Positions 13,201-25,200 of a stretch of 64,000 nucleotides of DNA are shown here, piece by piece. The DNA is from Progne subis subis (Eukaryota > Chordata > Aves > Passeriformes > Hirundinidae). Made by a program: the position numbers and the translations under genes. Location: positions 1-64,000 of the forward strand of contig JAKJHU010000831.1 in NCBI GenBank assembly GCA_022316685.1, read 5' to 3'. How positions within the stretch are numbered: position 1 is the first letter of the stretch; every line of letters begins with the position of its first letter. Below the pieces are notes generated by a model. The model made no database searches, was not told where the DNA came from, and was given only the letters and a program-made list of their open reading frames with translations.

Positions 13201-16200
13201 GACACCGGAGACGGGGTCTAGGCTGAAATCCTGCCCAGGGTCTCCACCTAAAACAGAAGAGGTGGATTAACAACACAGCATGCCTGTAACTGGAATGAGA
13301 AAGGCCCTGGCTATAGCATGAAGCCCGCCACCATGGGGTCTGGCAGGGTGGATAGAGTGAGCCCCAGTGGGAGCAAACCTCCTCGGGCCAGCTCCACATG
13401 AAGAACTGACTCTAACCACTCACAAGCCAATGCTGCTGCCATGAAGAGTCGCCAGTCTGTGATAGGATACAGCAAAAATCTGACTTGGCAACCTGTGAAT
13501 TAACAGGTCAGAGCAGCCAGGAGAGGTGTGGAACTGGTCCAAGCCTGAGGAAGTAGATACAAGCCTGGAGAATGAGCAGTGTAGCCCATCCAGATGCACT
13601 TAGGGTGCTCTTTACTGGGGGCAGAGAGCTGAGAGATGGCAGCAATGCTGTGCAGTTTGGAGCGGGAGAGAACTGATGTGGAATGGGACTGCTGCAGATG
13701 ATGTCCCCAGATCCAGAGAAGCCCAGGAAGAAGTCTTTGCCCAGTCCCATGCTCCAGTGCATCTCACCTGCCACCCGGTATTCCAAGCGTCCATTCTCCC
13801 CACCATCAGGATCAGTGGCCCGCAGGGTGTAGAGTGCCACACGGCTCTGGTTCTCAGGAACCTCCACGGAGTAGGACTCGCTCTCCAGGTGGGGTGCATG
13901 GTCATTCTCATCCCCCACTGTGATCCACACCGTGGCCTTGGTGAGGCTGGGCGGCAGGCCGGCGTCCCGCGCGTAGACTGCAGGACAGAGAGCACCAGAG
14001 GCTGCCTTGACTGGGAACTACGGCCACAGTGGTTGTATGCCAACTCCCAGGCACCCCAGGGGCAGCCAAGCATGAGAGCATTGGCATTCCTGCAGCCCCA
14101 AACCACCCCACATCCCCGCTGTGCCCCACGGCCCTTCCTCTCTCCCCATGGCCTGCCCCCTCCCCACTCCCCACCCCAGCAGCAGGAAGTCCCTGTCCAC
14201 CCCCAGTGACCCACTGCATGCTGCCTCCCTCGCCTACCTGTCAGCACATGCTGCTCCTGCTCCTCCCGGTCCAGGGGACGCGTGGTGACAATGAGCCCCG
14301 TCTGTGGGTGGATGGAGAACGGCCCCCCAGAGAGACCCCCATAAGACACCTGTCCGTAGGCACCTGTGGGGACAAAGGTGGTCTGAAGGCAGCCTAGCAG
14401 CAGCCCTAGCGCCTCATTTGGCTCCCAGTCCTGCACCTCCCTGCTTCCAGCTCTTATCTGCGGCTCACAGGCTGGATCAGAGGGTGGGCTCGCTCCCTGG
14501 TGGCAGAGGAGTGTGTGGGGGGGTCCCAGCCTAACTCAGCTGGTGGGAGGCCAGATGGGCCAAGGAGAACCCACAAAACAAAGGCCACAGGCCAGGGCAC
14601 CAAAGGGAGCCACAACCCTTGTTCCACTCCCACCCTCTCCCAAGATTCAGCTCATCTCCCATGTCCAGGCCTGGTGCTGATCCTTCCCTCTGGTCAGCCA
14701 GGCTCTCCAGACCGGCAGAAGGGAGCAGGGTGTGCCCAGAGCTGGGGCTGCATCTCCAGACAGGCCCTCACTGAACTGGGCAGCTCACCCTTGCCTGCAT
14801 CCTCACCCAGATCCCGGTCCGTGGCCAGCACCTGCAGCACTGGACTGCCGGCCGGCAGGTTCTCCATGATGTGGGCTTCATACTCGGGTTTCTCAAAGGC
14901 AGGAGCCTCATCATTGACATCCAGCACCAGCACGGACAGCAGCTGTGTGGCGGAGAGGCGGGGGAAGCCGTGGTCCGTGGCCACCACTGTCAGGTTGTGC
15001 TGCACCACCTCCTCCCTGTTCAGGGCCCGCACGATGGAGAGCGCACCTGTGGACACGGGAGAGGGGCAAGCTGGCACTGGTGGCACTGGGGCTTATGCCT
15101 TGGGACTGCTATGTGGCTGCAGGTATTGGGCTGTGTCAGGACAGATGGGTCTCAGGAGACAGCAGCACCGTGCCAGTGGGATGCTGCGCTTGGGACTCCC
15201 TGCACCCCCAGTCTCACTCCTCCAGGCTCCCCGGCCCACGTCGCCCCCCACGCACCATGCAGCATCCTCGTGCACCCCTGCCCCCTCCTCAGCCTCCGTG
15301 CTCCCAGTGCCCTGCCGCCACCGCTGCACCCTCCCAGCCCTCACCAGTGCTGGGGTTGAGGTGGAAGCGGCCATCACCATTGCCTGCACGCAAGGAGTAG
15401 CTCACACGTCCGTTCTCTCCCAGATCGCTGTCCTGGGCCACCACGTGCAGTGCCACAAAGCCTGTGGGCTGGTCCTCCATGACGCTGACGGTGGCCGGGG
15501 AGAGGAAGACGGGCGCATTGTCGTTCTCGTCGGTCACAAACACGCGGGCTGTGACAGCAGCCGAGCGGCGCTGGCTGACGTTGCGGGCCTGGTCTGTGGC
15601 CTCCACCACTAGCAGGAAAGAGGCAGCAGCCTCCCGGTCGAGGCGCTGGTGCAGGGTCAGCTGCCCCGAGCGGCTGTCGAGCTGGAAGGGGGCTCCGGGT
15701 GGCTCCAGGTGCAGCAGAGCATAGCGCACCTGACTGTTGGGGCCCACTCCATCCCCATCCAGCGCCTGGAAGGTGAAGATGGAGGAGCCAGCCTGGGCAT
15801 TCTCGGGCACCACAATGGTAATGGGGTCTTCGGGGAAGGTGGGTGCTTGGTCATTGCAGTCCTGCACGTGGATGTGGACCAGCACCAGCCTGCTGGAGGG
15901 ATAGCCGTGCTGCGTGTCCTCAGCGCTCACCTGGAGCACGTGCCGTGCCCCAGCTTCATAGTCCAGCTCACGGGCAGCATAAATCTCCCCTGTTGTACTA
16001 TCGACCACAAAGGTGCCGTCCCCACCACCTCCTACCACCGTGTAGATCAGTTGTCCTCGTGCAGGGGCGTCCAGGGGAGCCACTGAACCAATCACAGACC
16101 CCGGCTTGACCCCCTCGGGAGGATGAAGGGTCAACACGGTGGTGTCAGGCCGTGGCAGCACACGGGAGGATGGCAACACCTGGGAAGAGAGGAAGCAGTG

Positions 16201-19200
16201 AGGGGCACGCACAGGGGGACCGTGTGCCAGGGCACAGGCTGGAACACGGGAGGGTCCTTCTGGTCCTCAGAATACACTTTCCCTGTGAGGGTGCCTGAGC
16301 CCTGGCACAAGTTGCCCACAGCTGGTGGAGTCTCCAGCCTTGGAGACAGCCGAAAAGTCACCCAGACAACCCCCATTTGGGCAGGGGGCTGGAGAAGGTG
16401 ACCTTCACAGGTGCCTTCCCTCAGCCACTCCTTGGCTCTGTGACTGGGTCCGATACTGCAAAGCCAACAGACGGCAGCAGAAACAATTCTGCAAACATAA
16501 GCAAGAGTGAGTAAGGGAGGTCACGCTCATCCTGATGGGAGGCACAGAAAGAGAACCCAGTATGACCCCAAGATAAATAAATACTATCACTGGTTTTATT
16601 AAACACATGGGAGTTAATTTGGGGATGAAGTGCACTCAATGGGGGCAAGGATGCTGTAAAGGCCACCACAGTATGATCTGAAAGGAAAACTCGCTGAAGA
16701 AGCACATTTCTGTCAAGGAGCTGAGGAAAATGGGAGTAACAACAAACCTGTCGGCCCAGAGGGGATCAAACCCAGCGACAGTCAAGCAAATATCTATTAC
16801 AGGGATGCAAACCAGCATGATGGAGATGGCCAGCCTGGCCTCAGTGCTCTGGAGGCTGCAGAACTGCTCTGATGTCAAGAACAGCTACAGACATCATGTA
16901 AAAAGGAAATGGTATAAAACATGTTATTGGTGGCTGAAGGCAGATGTGGCAGGCTAACACCAGGCTCCACTCCTCAAGGGAACATGAGATATCACACCCA
17001 CCTGGACTAGAACTCAGCTCTGGAGCTCCCAGACTAGTGGGGGAAAGGCACAGAGTGGGGATGGCTGTGTGACAGAAAGGACTGAGAGATCAGCTGCCTC
17101 AAGGCAGCAATGGGCAGGGCTGGTGGAGATGGCACAGCAAGGACAATCAAATGGCCCTGGCAACTGCAAGGACATGGACAAGAAAATGTGAAACACTGTT
17201 TGGTGGGAGTGCCTTGATGGGGGGAACCAGAGCCTCTGCTGTGAAAGGAAGCTCATTACTAACAGCAAAGAAAGGATGTAGCTGTCTGGGCAGCACCAGG
17301 CAGGGAGTACCAAAGGGACACAGACACGAGGGACACCCTCCAGGTCAGAACATTGGTTTCAGCAGATGCTGGGAAGAGTCAAGTGTCTGTGCAGGGAACC
17401 TCTGATGTCTTTCCTGCATAAGGGTATCTAGGACAGCGTCAGCTGTCTAAGGCCTGGAGAAGGCGGAACTGCAATTGGCAGTCCTTTGGAAATGAGAATA
17501 GGCGCAGAGACATCCCTTCCCGTCCCAGGCTCTCCACGTGGACTTTAGGGCTGGATCAACAGCTGAGCAGGATCAGAGGATGCCCAGGGATGAAGGTGGT
17601 AGACGATGAGGAGGTCGGGAGAGAGGCTGCCAGGTAGCTGGATGGTGTCTTCCAAGAGGCAAGTGAGGGGTAGATGGTAGAGGGACAAGAGGAGCTGGCA
17701 TGCAGGGACAGGAGGGACAGGAGCCTGGGTACCTGGACACGAACGATGGCCGACGTGCTGCGAGGCACGGCGCCGCGGTCGCTGGCTGTCACGGTGAAGA
17801 TGTACTCGGCACGGTCAGTCCGGCGCAGAACTGTGGCTGTCCGCAGCTCCCCAGTAGCCACATGCAGAGTGAAACGCTCTGCCCAGGCTCCTGCAGAGAG
17901 AGGGAAACGTGTCTGGGAGAAGCACGGTGGAGGGAGGATGGGGGAGGGCGCGAAAGAGGGGCAGTGTGGTGTGGGGATCCCGGGCAGCGGGCACCCGTCT
18001 GCCTGGGCGACGGCTGCAAGGCAGAGCAGTGCGGATGTGGCAGCTCTGGAGCTCGTACCTATCAGCGAGTAGGTGATGGTCCCATTCTCCCCCTCGTCAG
18101 GGTCCTTGGCCTGCAGGGAAGCGACCAGCAGTCCCGATGGCTTCTCCTCCAGCACCTGCAGCATGGCCCAGGGAGCAGTTGAGCGGCACAGAGAACCTCT
18201 CAGATCACCCCACAGCCCCGCCAGCACGGCATGAGGCCTGCACCATCTTGCACCACTCCTACACCTTACCCACAGCACAGACCCCCTGCAGGACCCACAG
18301 GCTGTGCCTGAGGCTGAGAACATGGAGGAGCAGTCAGCCAGGGGAGGTTCTGCCTCACCAGCCCTCCTCCCCTTCGGTCCCATTTAGCAACACACTGGGC
18401 AGGGTGGGGGCACACTGGAGGGCATGGGGAGGGGACTGCTTCACCCGTGTTACACCCAGAGCCCCTGCAGGCAAGTGCAGGGCTCCACAGCACTCCTGAT
18501 TCCCCTGCCCCAACAGACCTCTTCACTTGCAAACACCAATGCGTGAGCCCTGACAGCCCAGTGCCAGCCTCCCTGGCCACACTCAGGGAATCTTCTCAGT
18601 TCCCACAGTTAGCCACGGAGGTTTCTCATCTCTGGAAGATGGCAGATCTTCTGACACTCCGGTATCTCAGCTTGGGATTTTACCCTTTTCTCCTTTGTTC
18701 CTGGGTAGCACTGCCTGTCTGTAGGTACTTTAGACCCCCATTTTATGCCAGTGCAGTACAAGACCATTGAGATGTCAATCACACGTGCTCAGATAAAATT
18801 ATGTTCTGCGGGGAGCTACCTCCTTTGCCACAGAGACCACGCATTACAGCGCTGCACATCTTTTCTGGATAGCTATGGAACTGGATGTGCCCCTATCACT
18901 GTCCCTCAGCACCCGTCAGGTTTTGGAATCATCCTCAGCAAATATCCCCTCCCTGCTGCAGACCTGCCCCCTCCAGCACATGCCCTTTGGTGGAACAGGA
19001 TTCCCACTTGGCACAGGTTCTGCTGTTCTTTCCACCCCAGCAGATGCCAAATTCCCCCCTCAAGGAGACAGACCCCACATTCCTATCCCACCAGCACATC
19101 CAATGGCAGAGATCACTGTCCCAGACACAGCTCTGCAGAGTGATCTGTGCCACTTAATGCATTTAGGAAAGGGTCAAGTGGAATCCAAACAGGACTCTGG

Positions 19201-22200
19201 AGAAGAGGATGCAGATTTCTGGCTCAGAGCTGTTGTCCAACCTGCTAGCACTGTGCTGAAGCCCTGGGAGGGGAGATCAGAAGAGCTGGAGTAGTTCAGC
19301 CAGGCCAGGCAGTGCTGGGACTGTTCTCTGTAAACACTGGGAGAGGGAGGGAAATTCCAGGGAGAGAGGACAGCTTTTTAAGCAAAAACACAATATTGGC
19401 ACAAGAACAAATGAGTATAAAATGGTCAGAAATTAGTTTAGGCTGGAAACGAAGAGATGTTTTCTAGTACCAGATCAAGGAATCTGGAACAGCCTTTCAC
19501 AGCAGTGATGGAGGCACAGACCTAAATATAGCCTGGCCCTTGATGAAAGGAGGGTCTGCGTAGACACCTCTACGTGGGGCCACGTTTCAGAGGCCCCTTC
19601 CAACCTCTCCCCACCACAGGCTGGGGCAGCATCTGCCCCCACTGCCCTCAACCCAGACTTGAGCGGTTCCTGCTCAGGAGGCAGGGACACTCTCCCCTTC
19701 CATGAGGAATCAGACCCCTTTGAGAAAAGCAGACATGTCAGAGGAGTTGCATGAGCAACACCCACACAGCCCCATGTACAAATGCCAGTCCAGTCACACA
19801 AACAGGAATAAACAGCAACAGCAGTGGGTTTGCCTATGCAAACTGGTAAGACAGCAGCCACGTGGGCATATCTGGTCTGCCCACCCTCCCTGAAGGTTGC
19901 TGCAAACACCAGCCTGGTCCCAAGCTTACAGAGCCATTCTGGCCACAAGCATAGCTCTGGCAGGGGCTGGCAGTGGATATACAGGAATGTGAGAAACATG
20001 GTACGTACGGAACAATCCTCCTGTGAACCTCCCCGGCTCCCAGCCCACTGTGGCGCAGACGCTTCCTGAGCCACAGATCATAGTTGTGTTCATCAGCCTT
20101 TGATGGATTTTTTTCTTTCCATGAATTCATCTAGTTTTGAACCCATGCAACTTTGGGCAATGATTTCACAATTTAATTACACTCTGCATGAAGAAGTGCT
20201 GCCTGTGTTTATTTTAAACCTGCTGCCTGGTCAGTTCTTACGGAGCCGCCTGGTCTTGTGTTATGAAAAAAGCAACTTCTCACCTCCCCACGACTCTGTG
20301 CACACCTTTGCGATGTTCACCTTTGTGATATTCCTGCAGCTTTGTCCATGCCAAAGGATATTTTACTTCTGCTTGGAACCATTAACTGCCAGAGATCCCG
20401 TTATCATCCTTTTCTAAACAGTTTCTAGCAATTCTGATCATTTAGGGAATGGAACCAGGCAGACAGTGTGGGTAGAATCTGAGCTCTGTGTGATGATATT
20501 TAATTTAATTTCATTCTCTGTTTCTTTTCTAATTAAACTCTGCATCTGATTTGCTTTTTTTGCCTGCGCTAAGCCTGGTGTGGCACATTCACAAAGCTCC
20601 AGGCTTCTCCCCAGACTGAAGCAGCCAGTTCAGAGCCCACCACTAAGTGCCATCTGTATTGCCTTCCAGCAACTTGCTTGGCAGCAGTGATTTCATGTCC
20701 CATCATCTTCCCTGACTCAACAGTGAAACACGATCCTTCTACAGTTCTTCACAGGAAACCCTCACCTTGAATGCTGTAAACAAACCAGTGACATCAACCA
20801 TCACATCTTTGAAGGGGACACAGCAAAACACCAGCACCAGGGGCACTCCCTCTGTGAAAACAGGCACCCTCTTCCTTCGCTTTGCTCTGTCTTCCCTCTC
20901 CTCACAATCATTCCCTGGGAGGATGCATTACTGCAGACCCTTTGCAAACACCCCACGTACTGCCAGCCTGTCACCAAGGTGTTTCATCTTAGAACCCCAC
21001 AGCTGATGCTGGAAGGTGCCGACACAGAACCCTCCTCTGCTTTGCCTGATGAGCGCTGACACGAACGCTGCACTGAGCACGTCTGCAAGAAATCATGGGG
21101 CTTTGCATTATCATCTAGTTTTCCCTTCTTCCTCCAAGTCTGTCTTCTACATTCAAAATATGGCTAACAGTGGGTTGTTATGGCACTTCACCCTTCTGTA
21201 TTTCTATTTCCAGTATCTGCAAACTAAAATGCCCAAACCAAAGTGCCCAAACAGGTGTTTGCTCAGAGCTGCTGCAGCATTTACCTGCCCTCAGAACTCT
21301 GACCCCATCTCAGCCTTGTCGTGTCCGCTGAAGGATGGATCTGCTTTCGTGGTCTCTCTGTAAGAGCAGAACCCACCCAAGCTGTAGCAGGGCACTTGGA
21401 GCGCTTCGTGCCCCCAGACACTGGGATCAGCTGCAGACCCTGCCATGCAGTGTGTCACAGGTGTTCCCGCACAGGAGCAGGGCTCACAACAGATACCAGG
21501 TGCGAGAAATGCCGTAGCGCAGAGCCTGTCCAGTGCTCCCTCAGCCATGCCACGGCTGGCTGGCCCCTGGCCTGAGCTGGTCCCAGAGCCTTGCTCAGAG
21601 AGAGGGCAAGACTCTGTCCACTTTGCCTCCTCCAGCCTCTGGGAGCTGTGCTCACCCAGGCCAAGCCCTGCCATCAGCTTTGACAGCGAACAGGGCATGC
21701 AAGAAGATGGCTGGGCAAGGGATGACTGCACGCTAGAATGAGAAGGGAAGCAGCAATGAACAGGGAAGGCCTGGCTGGAGCTGCAGTGTCCCCTGATCTT
21801 GTGTCACCCAGGTGGCTACTAACACAGTCCTGTCTGCTCTGAGCTGTCTGGGGTGTGCAGCTCAGGCAGGACCTGTGACAGAGAGCGGCTGTCATCATCG
21901 TGGTGTTTCTGAACCAGCTCAGAGCAAGGGGCTTTGAGCACACAGCCTGATGCGCAGTAATGGACGTGCAGAGCAGGCATGGCCGTCCAGCTGCAGGCTG
22001 TCCCTGCTCTGTGCCGAGCAGACCGTGCCAGGGCCTTGGCTTCCAATCCTGTTTTGCTGCTGCCAGTGCCCCTCAGCTGGCTCCCACAAGCCCTCACCGC
22101 TCATGACGCTCTCAGGGACGCAGCAGAGCAGAGGCAGGCGGGTGTGGGGCAGGTCCTCACCCAGTTCTCCTGAGCAGTACCCATGTAGCTGGGTCTGCAG

Positions 22201-25200
22201 TACATGCAGTGTCCAGTGACTGCTGCCACCAGAGTGCAGAGGGAAAGCTTGGCTGGCAGATACAACAGATTCACAGAAAGCTCTTGTGCATGCCAAGCCC
22301 AGCTGGACAATGCTCTCTTGACCTCCCAGAAAGACAAGTGGCTGTACCCAAAATCCCCACACCTAGAGGGAGATAGCCTCCTGCATCTCCCTGCTCATCG
22401 CTGTTTACCATGGCTCTTCTCTGAACCTGAGTCAGGTTCAGGGCTCCTTTTGCTGTTCCTCCCTACAGGCATGTGCGACCCAAGAGCTTCTGTCCACTGG
22501 CCAGTCCTGATTGTGCCAGAGCCCTCCAGAGGCCCTGCCTGCTCTGTGCACCAGGATATCTGCATTGCCCAAGGACATGCCCCTCCTGCCACATCTCAGT
22601 TTTCCAAACTGTCCTGGCTGCTGCATGGATCCAACTTGTACCTGCTCATCTCCCACCCTGAAATTCTCCTCGGTCCCCCTACCTACCCCCTTTTCCCCAG
22701 CAGTACCACCTGCCCCCACATGCAGAGGCCACCAGGCCCCTGCCTCATTGGTGCTCCAGCCCGCCCTCCTACCTGCACAGTTAGCTCCTGACCACTGCCC
22801 ACATGGAGGAAAGCAGGAGCGTTGTCATTCTCATCCAGCACAGTGACATAGATGGTTCCGGTGGCACTGCGGGGCGGTGCTCCCCCGTCCTGCACGATCA
22901 CCAGGAGCTGGAAGCTGGACTGCTGCTCCCGATCCAAGCTGTGCTTGGTGCTGACCTCTCCTGTGAGGGAGAATCCCAGAAGGGTTTGGGTTGGAAGGGA
23001 CCTTCAAGCCCATCTTGTTCCACCCTGCTGCCATGGGCAGGGACACCTTCCACCATCCCAGGTTGCTCCAAGCCCTATCTAACATGGCCTTGAATACTTC
23101 CAGGAACCGGGCAGGCACAAGAAGTGAGAACACTGCTAAGTGGGGACACAGCTCAGCCCACAAGCTGCATTAGAGCAGAGCCTGTGCTCTGCTGTGTTAT
23201 TCAGGTGTGTTGCTGAAGCCCAGCACTGCGTGGGAAGTAAGGTGAATATTCTGCTGCTGCATTGGCCTGGCTGCCATCTCCGCTGCCCTGACCAGGGCTT
23301 TCTCACCAGCTGGCCCCACCTAGGAAGCCAGGAGTCTCTCACCTGTCTGTGTGTGGATAAGAAAGTTTGGATCGGGCTGGAGTAGGCGGTAGGTGAGGCG
23401 GCTGTTCTGCCCGGCGTCCCTGTCGCTTGCCATCACCCTCCCCACACTGCTGCCAGGAGCCTGATTCTCAGACACGGTGAAGAAGTACCGCTCCTCGCTC
23501 AGCCGAGGGCTGTTGTCATTCTCATCAGTGACGCTGATCCGCACGGTGCTGGTGCCAGTTTTCCGCGTGTCCGCCACAGTGCCAGTGCCTCCCACCGAGG
23601 CCAGCACCGTCAGCACATATAAGTCCCGCGTCTCCCGGTCCAGGGCACTCTTGACGTACAGCCAGCCGCTTTCGGGCATGATGCCAAAGCTGGCAGCATC
23701 CCCATCCGCACGCAGGTGGTAGGTGAGGGCTGTGGATTCCACATCGTGCGCCAGGGCCCTCACCTGAAGGAAGCGGGTGGAGACGGGAACACCCTCCTGC
23801 ACCTCCACACGGTAGGTGAGAGTGTCAAAGATGGGCCCGTTGTCATCCTCGGCTTGTACGTGCACCAGCAGCGTGAAGGTGGAGCTGAGCTGCGGAATGC
23901 CGCTGTCCCGGGCCACGATGGCCAGGCTGTAGGCCGAGATGGCCTCGTACTGCAGGGCCCCAAGGAGCCGCACTGCCCCTGAGGCACGCTCCACAACAAA
24001 GGCGCCCTCGCCCCCCGACACCAGCTCAAAGGTCACCTGTCCATTGGCACCACTGTCACGGTCCTCGGCCTGCACAGTGTAGACCGTAGTCCCAGGTTCC
24101 GTGGCCTCTGGCAGCAAGATGGAGTCGGAAGGAGCTGGGAATGCCGGCACATTATCATTCACATCTGATATGGAGATCTTCACACGTGTGTTGCTGTAGG
24201 CAGGGGGTGAACCGCTCCGGGCCTGGACATCCAGGATGAGAACCGACTGGGTCTCATGATCCAGAGGCAGGCTGGTGCGCAGCTGACCCGAGGCCGAGTC
24301 GATGGAGAAATAGCCATGAGGGTCCCCGGAGGAGATGGAATAGAAGATGTCATCAGCATGACCTGTGGGTCAGAGGATGGAGACAGAAGGAATGAGTTGC
24401 CATCCAGCTCAGTCCCTCAGCCCCACAGTCAGGAAGCTGTGGTCTGAGGTGTGCGGCAGCACCGTGCCCATGTGCACAGACACATGGGTGTGCATCCAAC
24501 ACAGGTAAGCACAGGTGCTGAGCTGGGGGCACATTCAGATGTGAGTGTGTAGAGCTCTCAGAGCAGGGCCACTCCATGAGGAAGTGGTGGATGCTGGCCC
24601 TCAAGGATGGTGTGGGGACAGGGAAAGTGGTAACATGCAAAAGGACCAAGCCCCTACCTGGTGGGTTCTGGGCCTGGACAGCCCCCACACTGGCACCCTG
24701 TGGCATGTCCTCGGGCACGCTGAAGAAGTACTGAGCTTGCTCAAAGACAGGGGGTGAGACTGTGCCCTCCACAATGCTGATGTTTACCCGGGCATTTGGC
24801 TGTGTCTGCAGGCCCCCCCCGTCCTGAGCAGAGATCACCAGCTGCACCAGGGTGTTGGCTTTGCCACTCAGAGACCATGACAGAGAGATGACACCTGAGG
24901 AAGAAAGTAATTGATTGGCATTGTGCTGCACGCCTGTCACCTGGCACCAGGGGACAAGTCAAACCATAAGCTGGAACAGACAGACCAGAAGGGGCAGGAA
25001 ACAATGTGCATCACAGTGGATGTCCACCACAGAGGAGCTGGAGCCAATGAGTGGAGCTCTCCCAGGAAAAGCCTCCCCAAAACCTCCGCAATTAATCTTA
25101 CACCCAGCTCTGAGTTAAGCAGTGGTACAGGCTGTGGGATATGAGCCTGAAGGCAGATCTTGGGAGAGGGAAAGGAGGGGAAGGGAGGGAGCTTCCAATC

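Larger units (their letters stand above)
18156..22772 (-). other. DCHS1: DCHS1 intron 6 (coding-exon numbering)
   Basis: A 4.6 kb intron, the second largest. It holds a possible CR1 remnant (19440-19610) and an old CR1/L3-like fragment (20115-20470). The remaining sequence, 18156-19440 and 20470-22770, shows no exon with cadherin coding potential. The flanking exons join directly ([13 protein letters not shown]), so no exon is missing here. Confidence 0.7.

Noticed and set aside
14500..15612. A 370-codon plus-strand open frame
   Set aside because: It lies opposite DCHS1 coding exons 9 and 10 and is a shadow of the cadherin coding strand.
18156..22772. A missing DCHS1 exon within the large intron 6
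   Set aside because: The flanking exons join in phase and sequence ([13 protein letters not shown]), and the cadherin repeat count is already 27.
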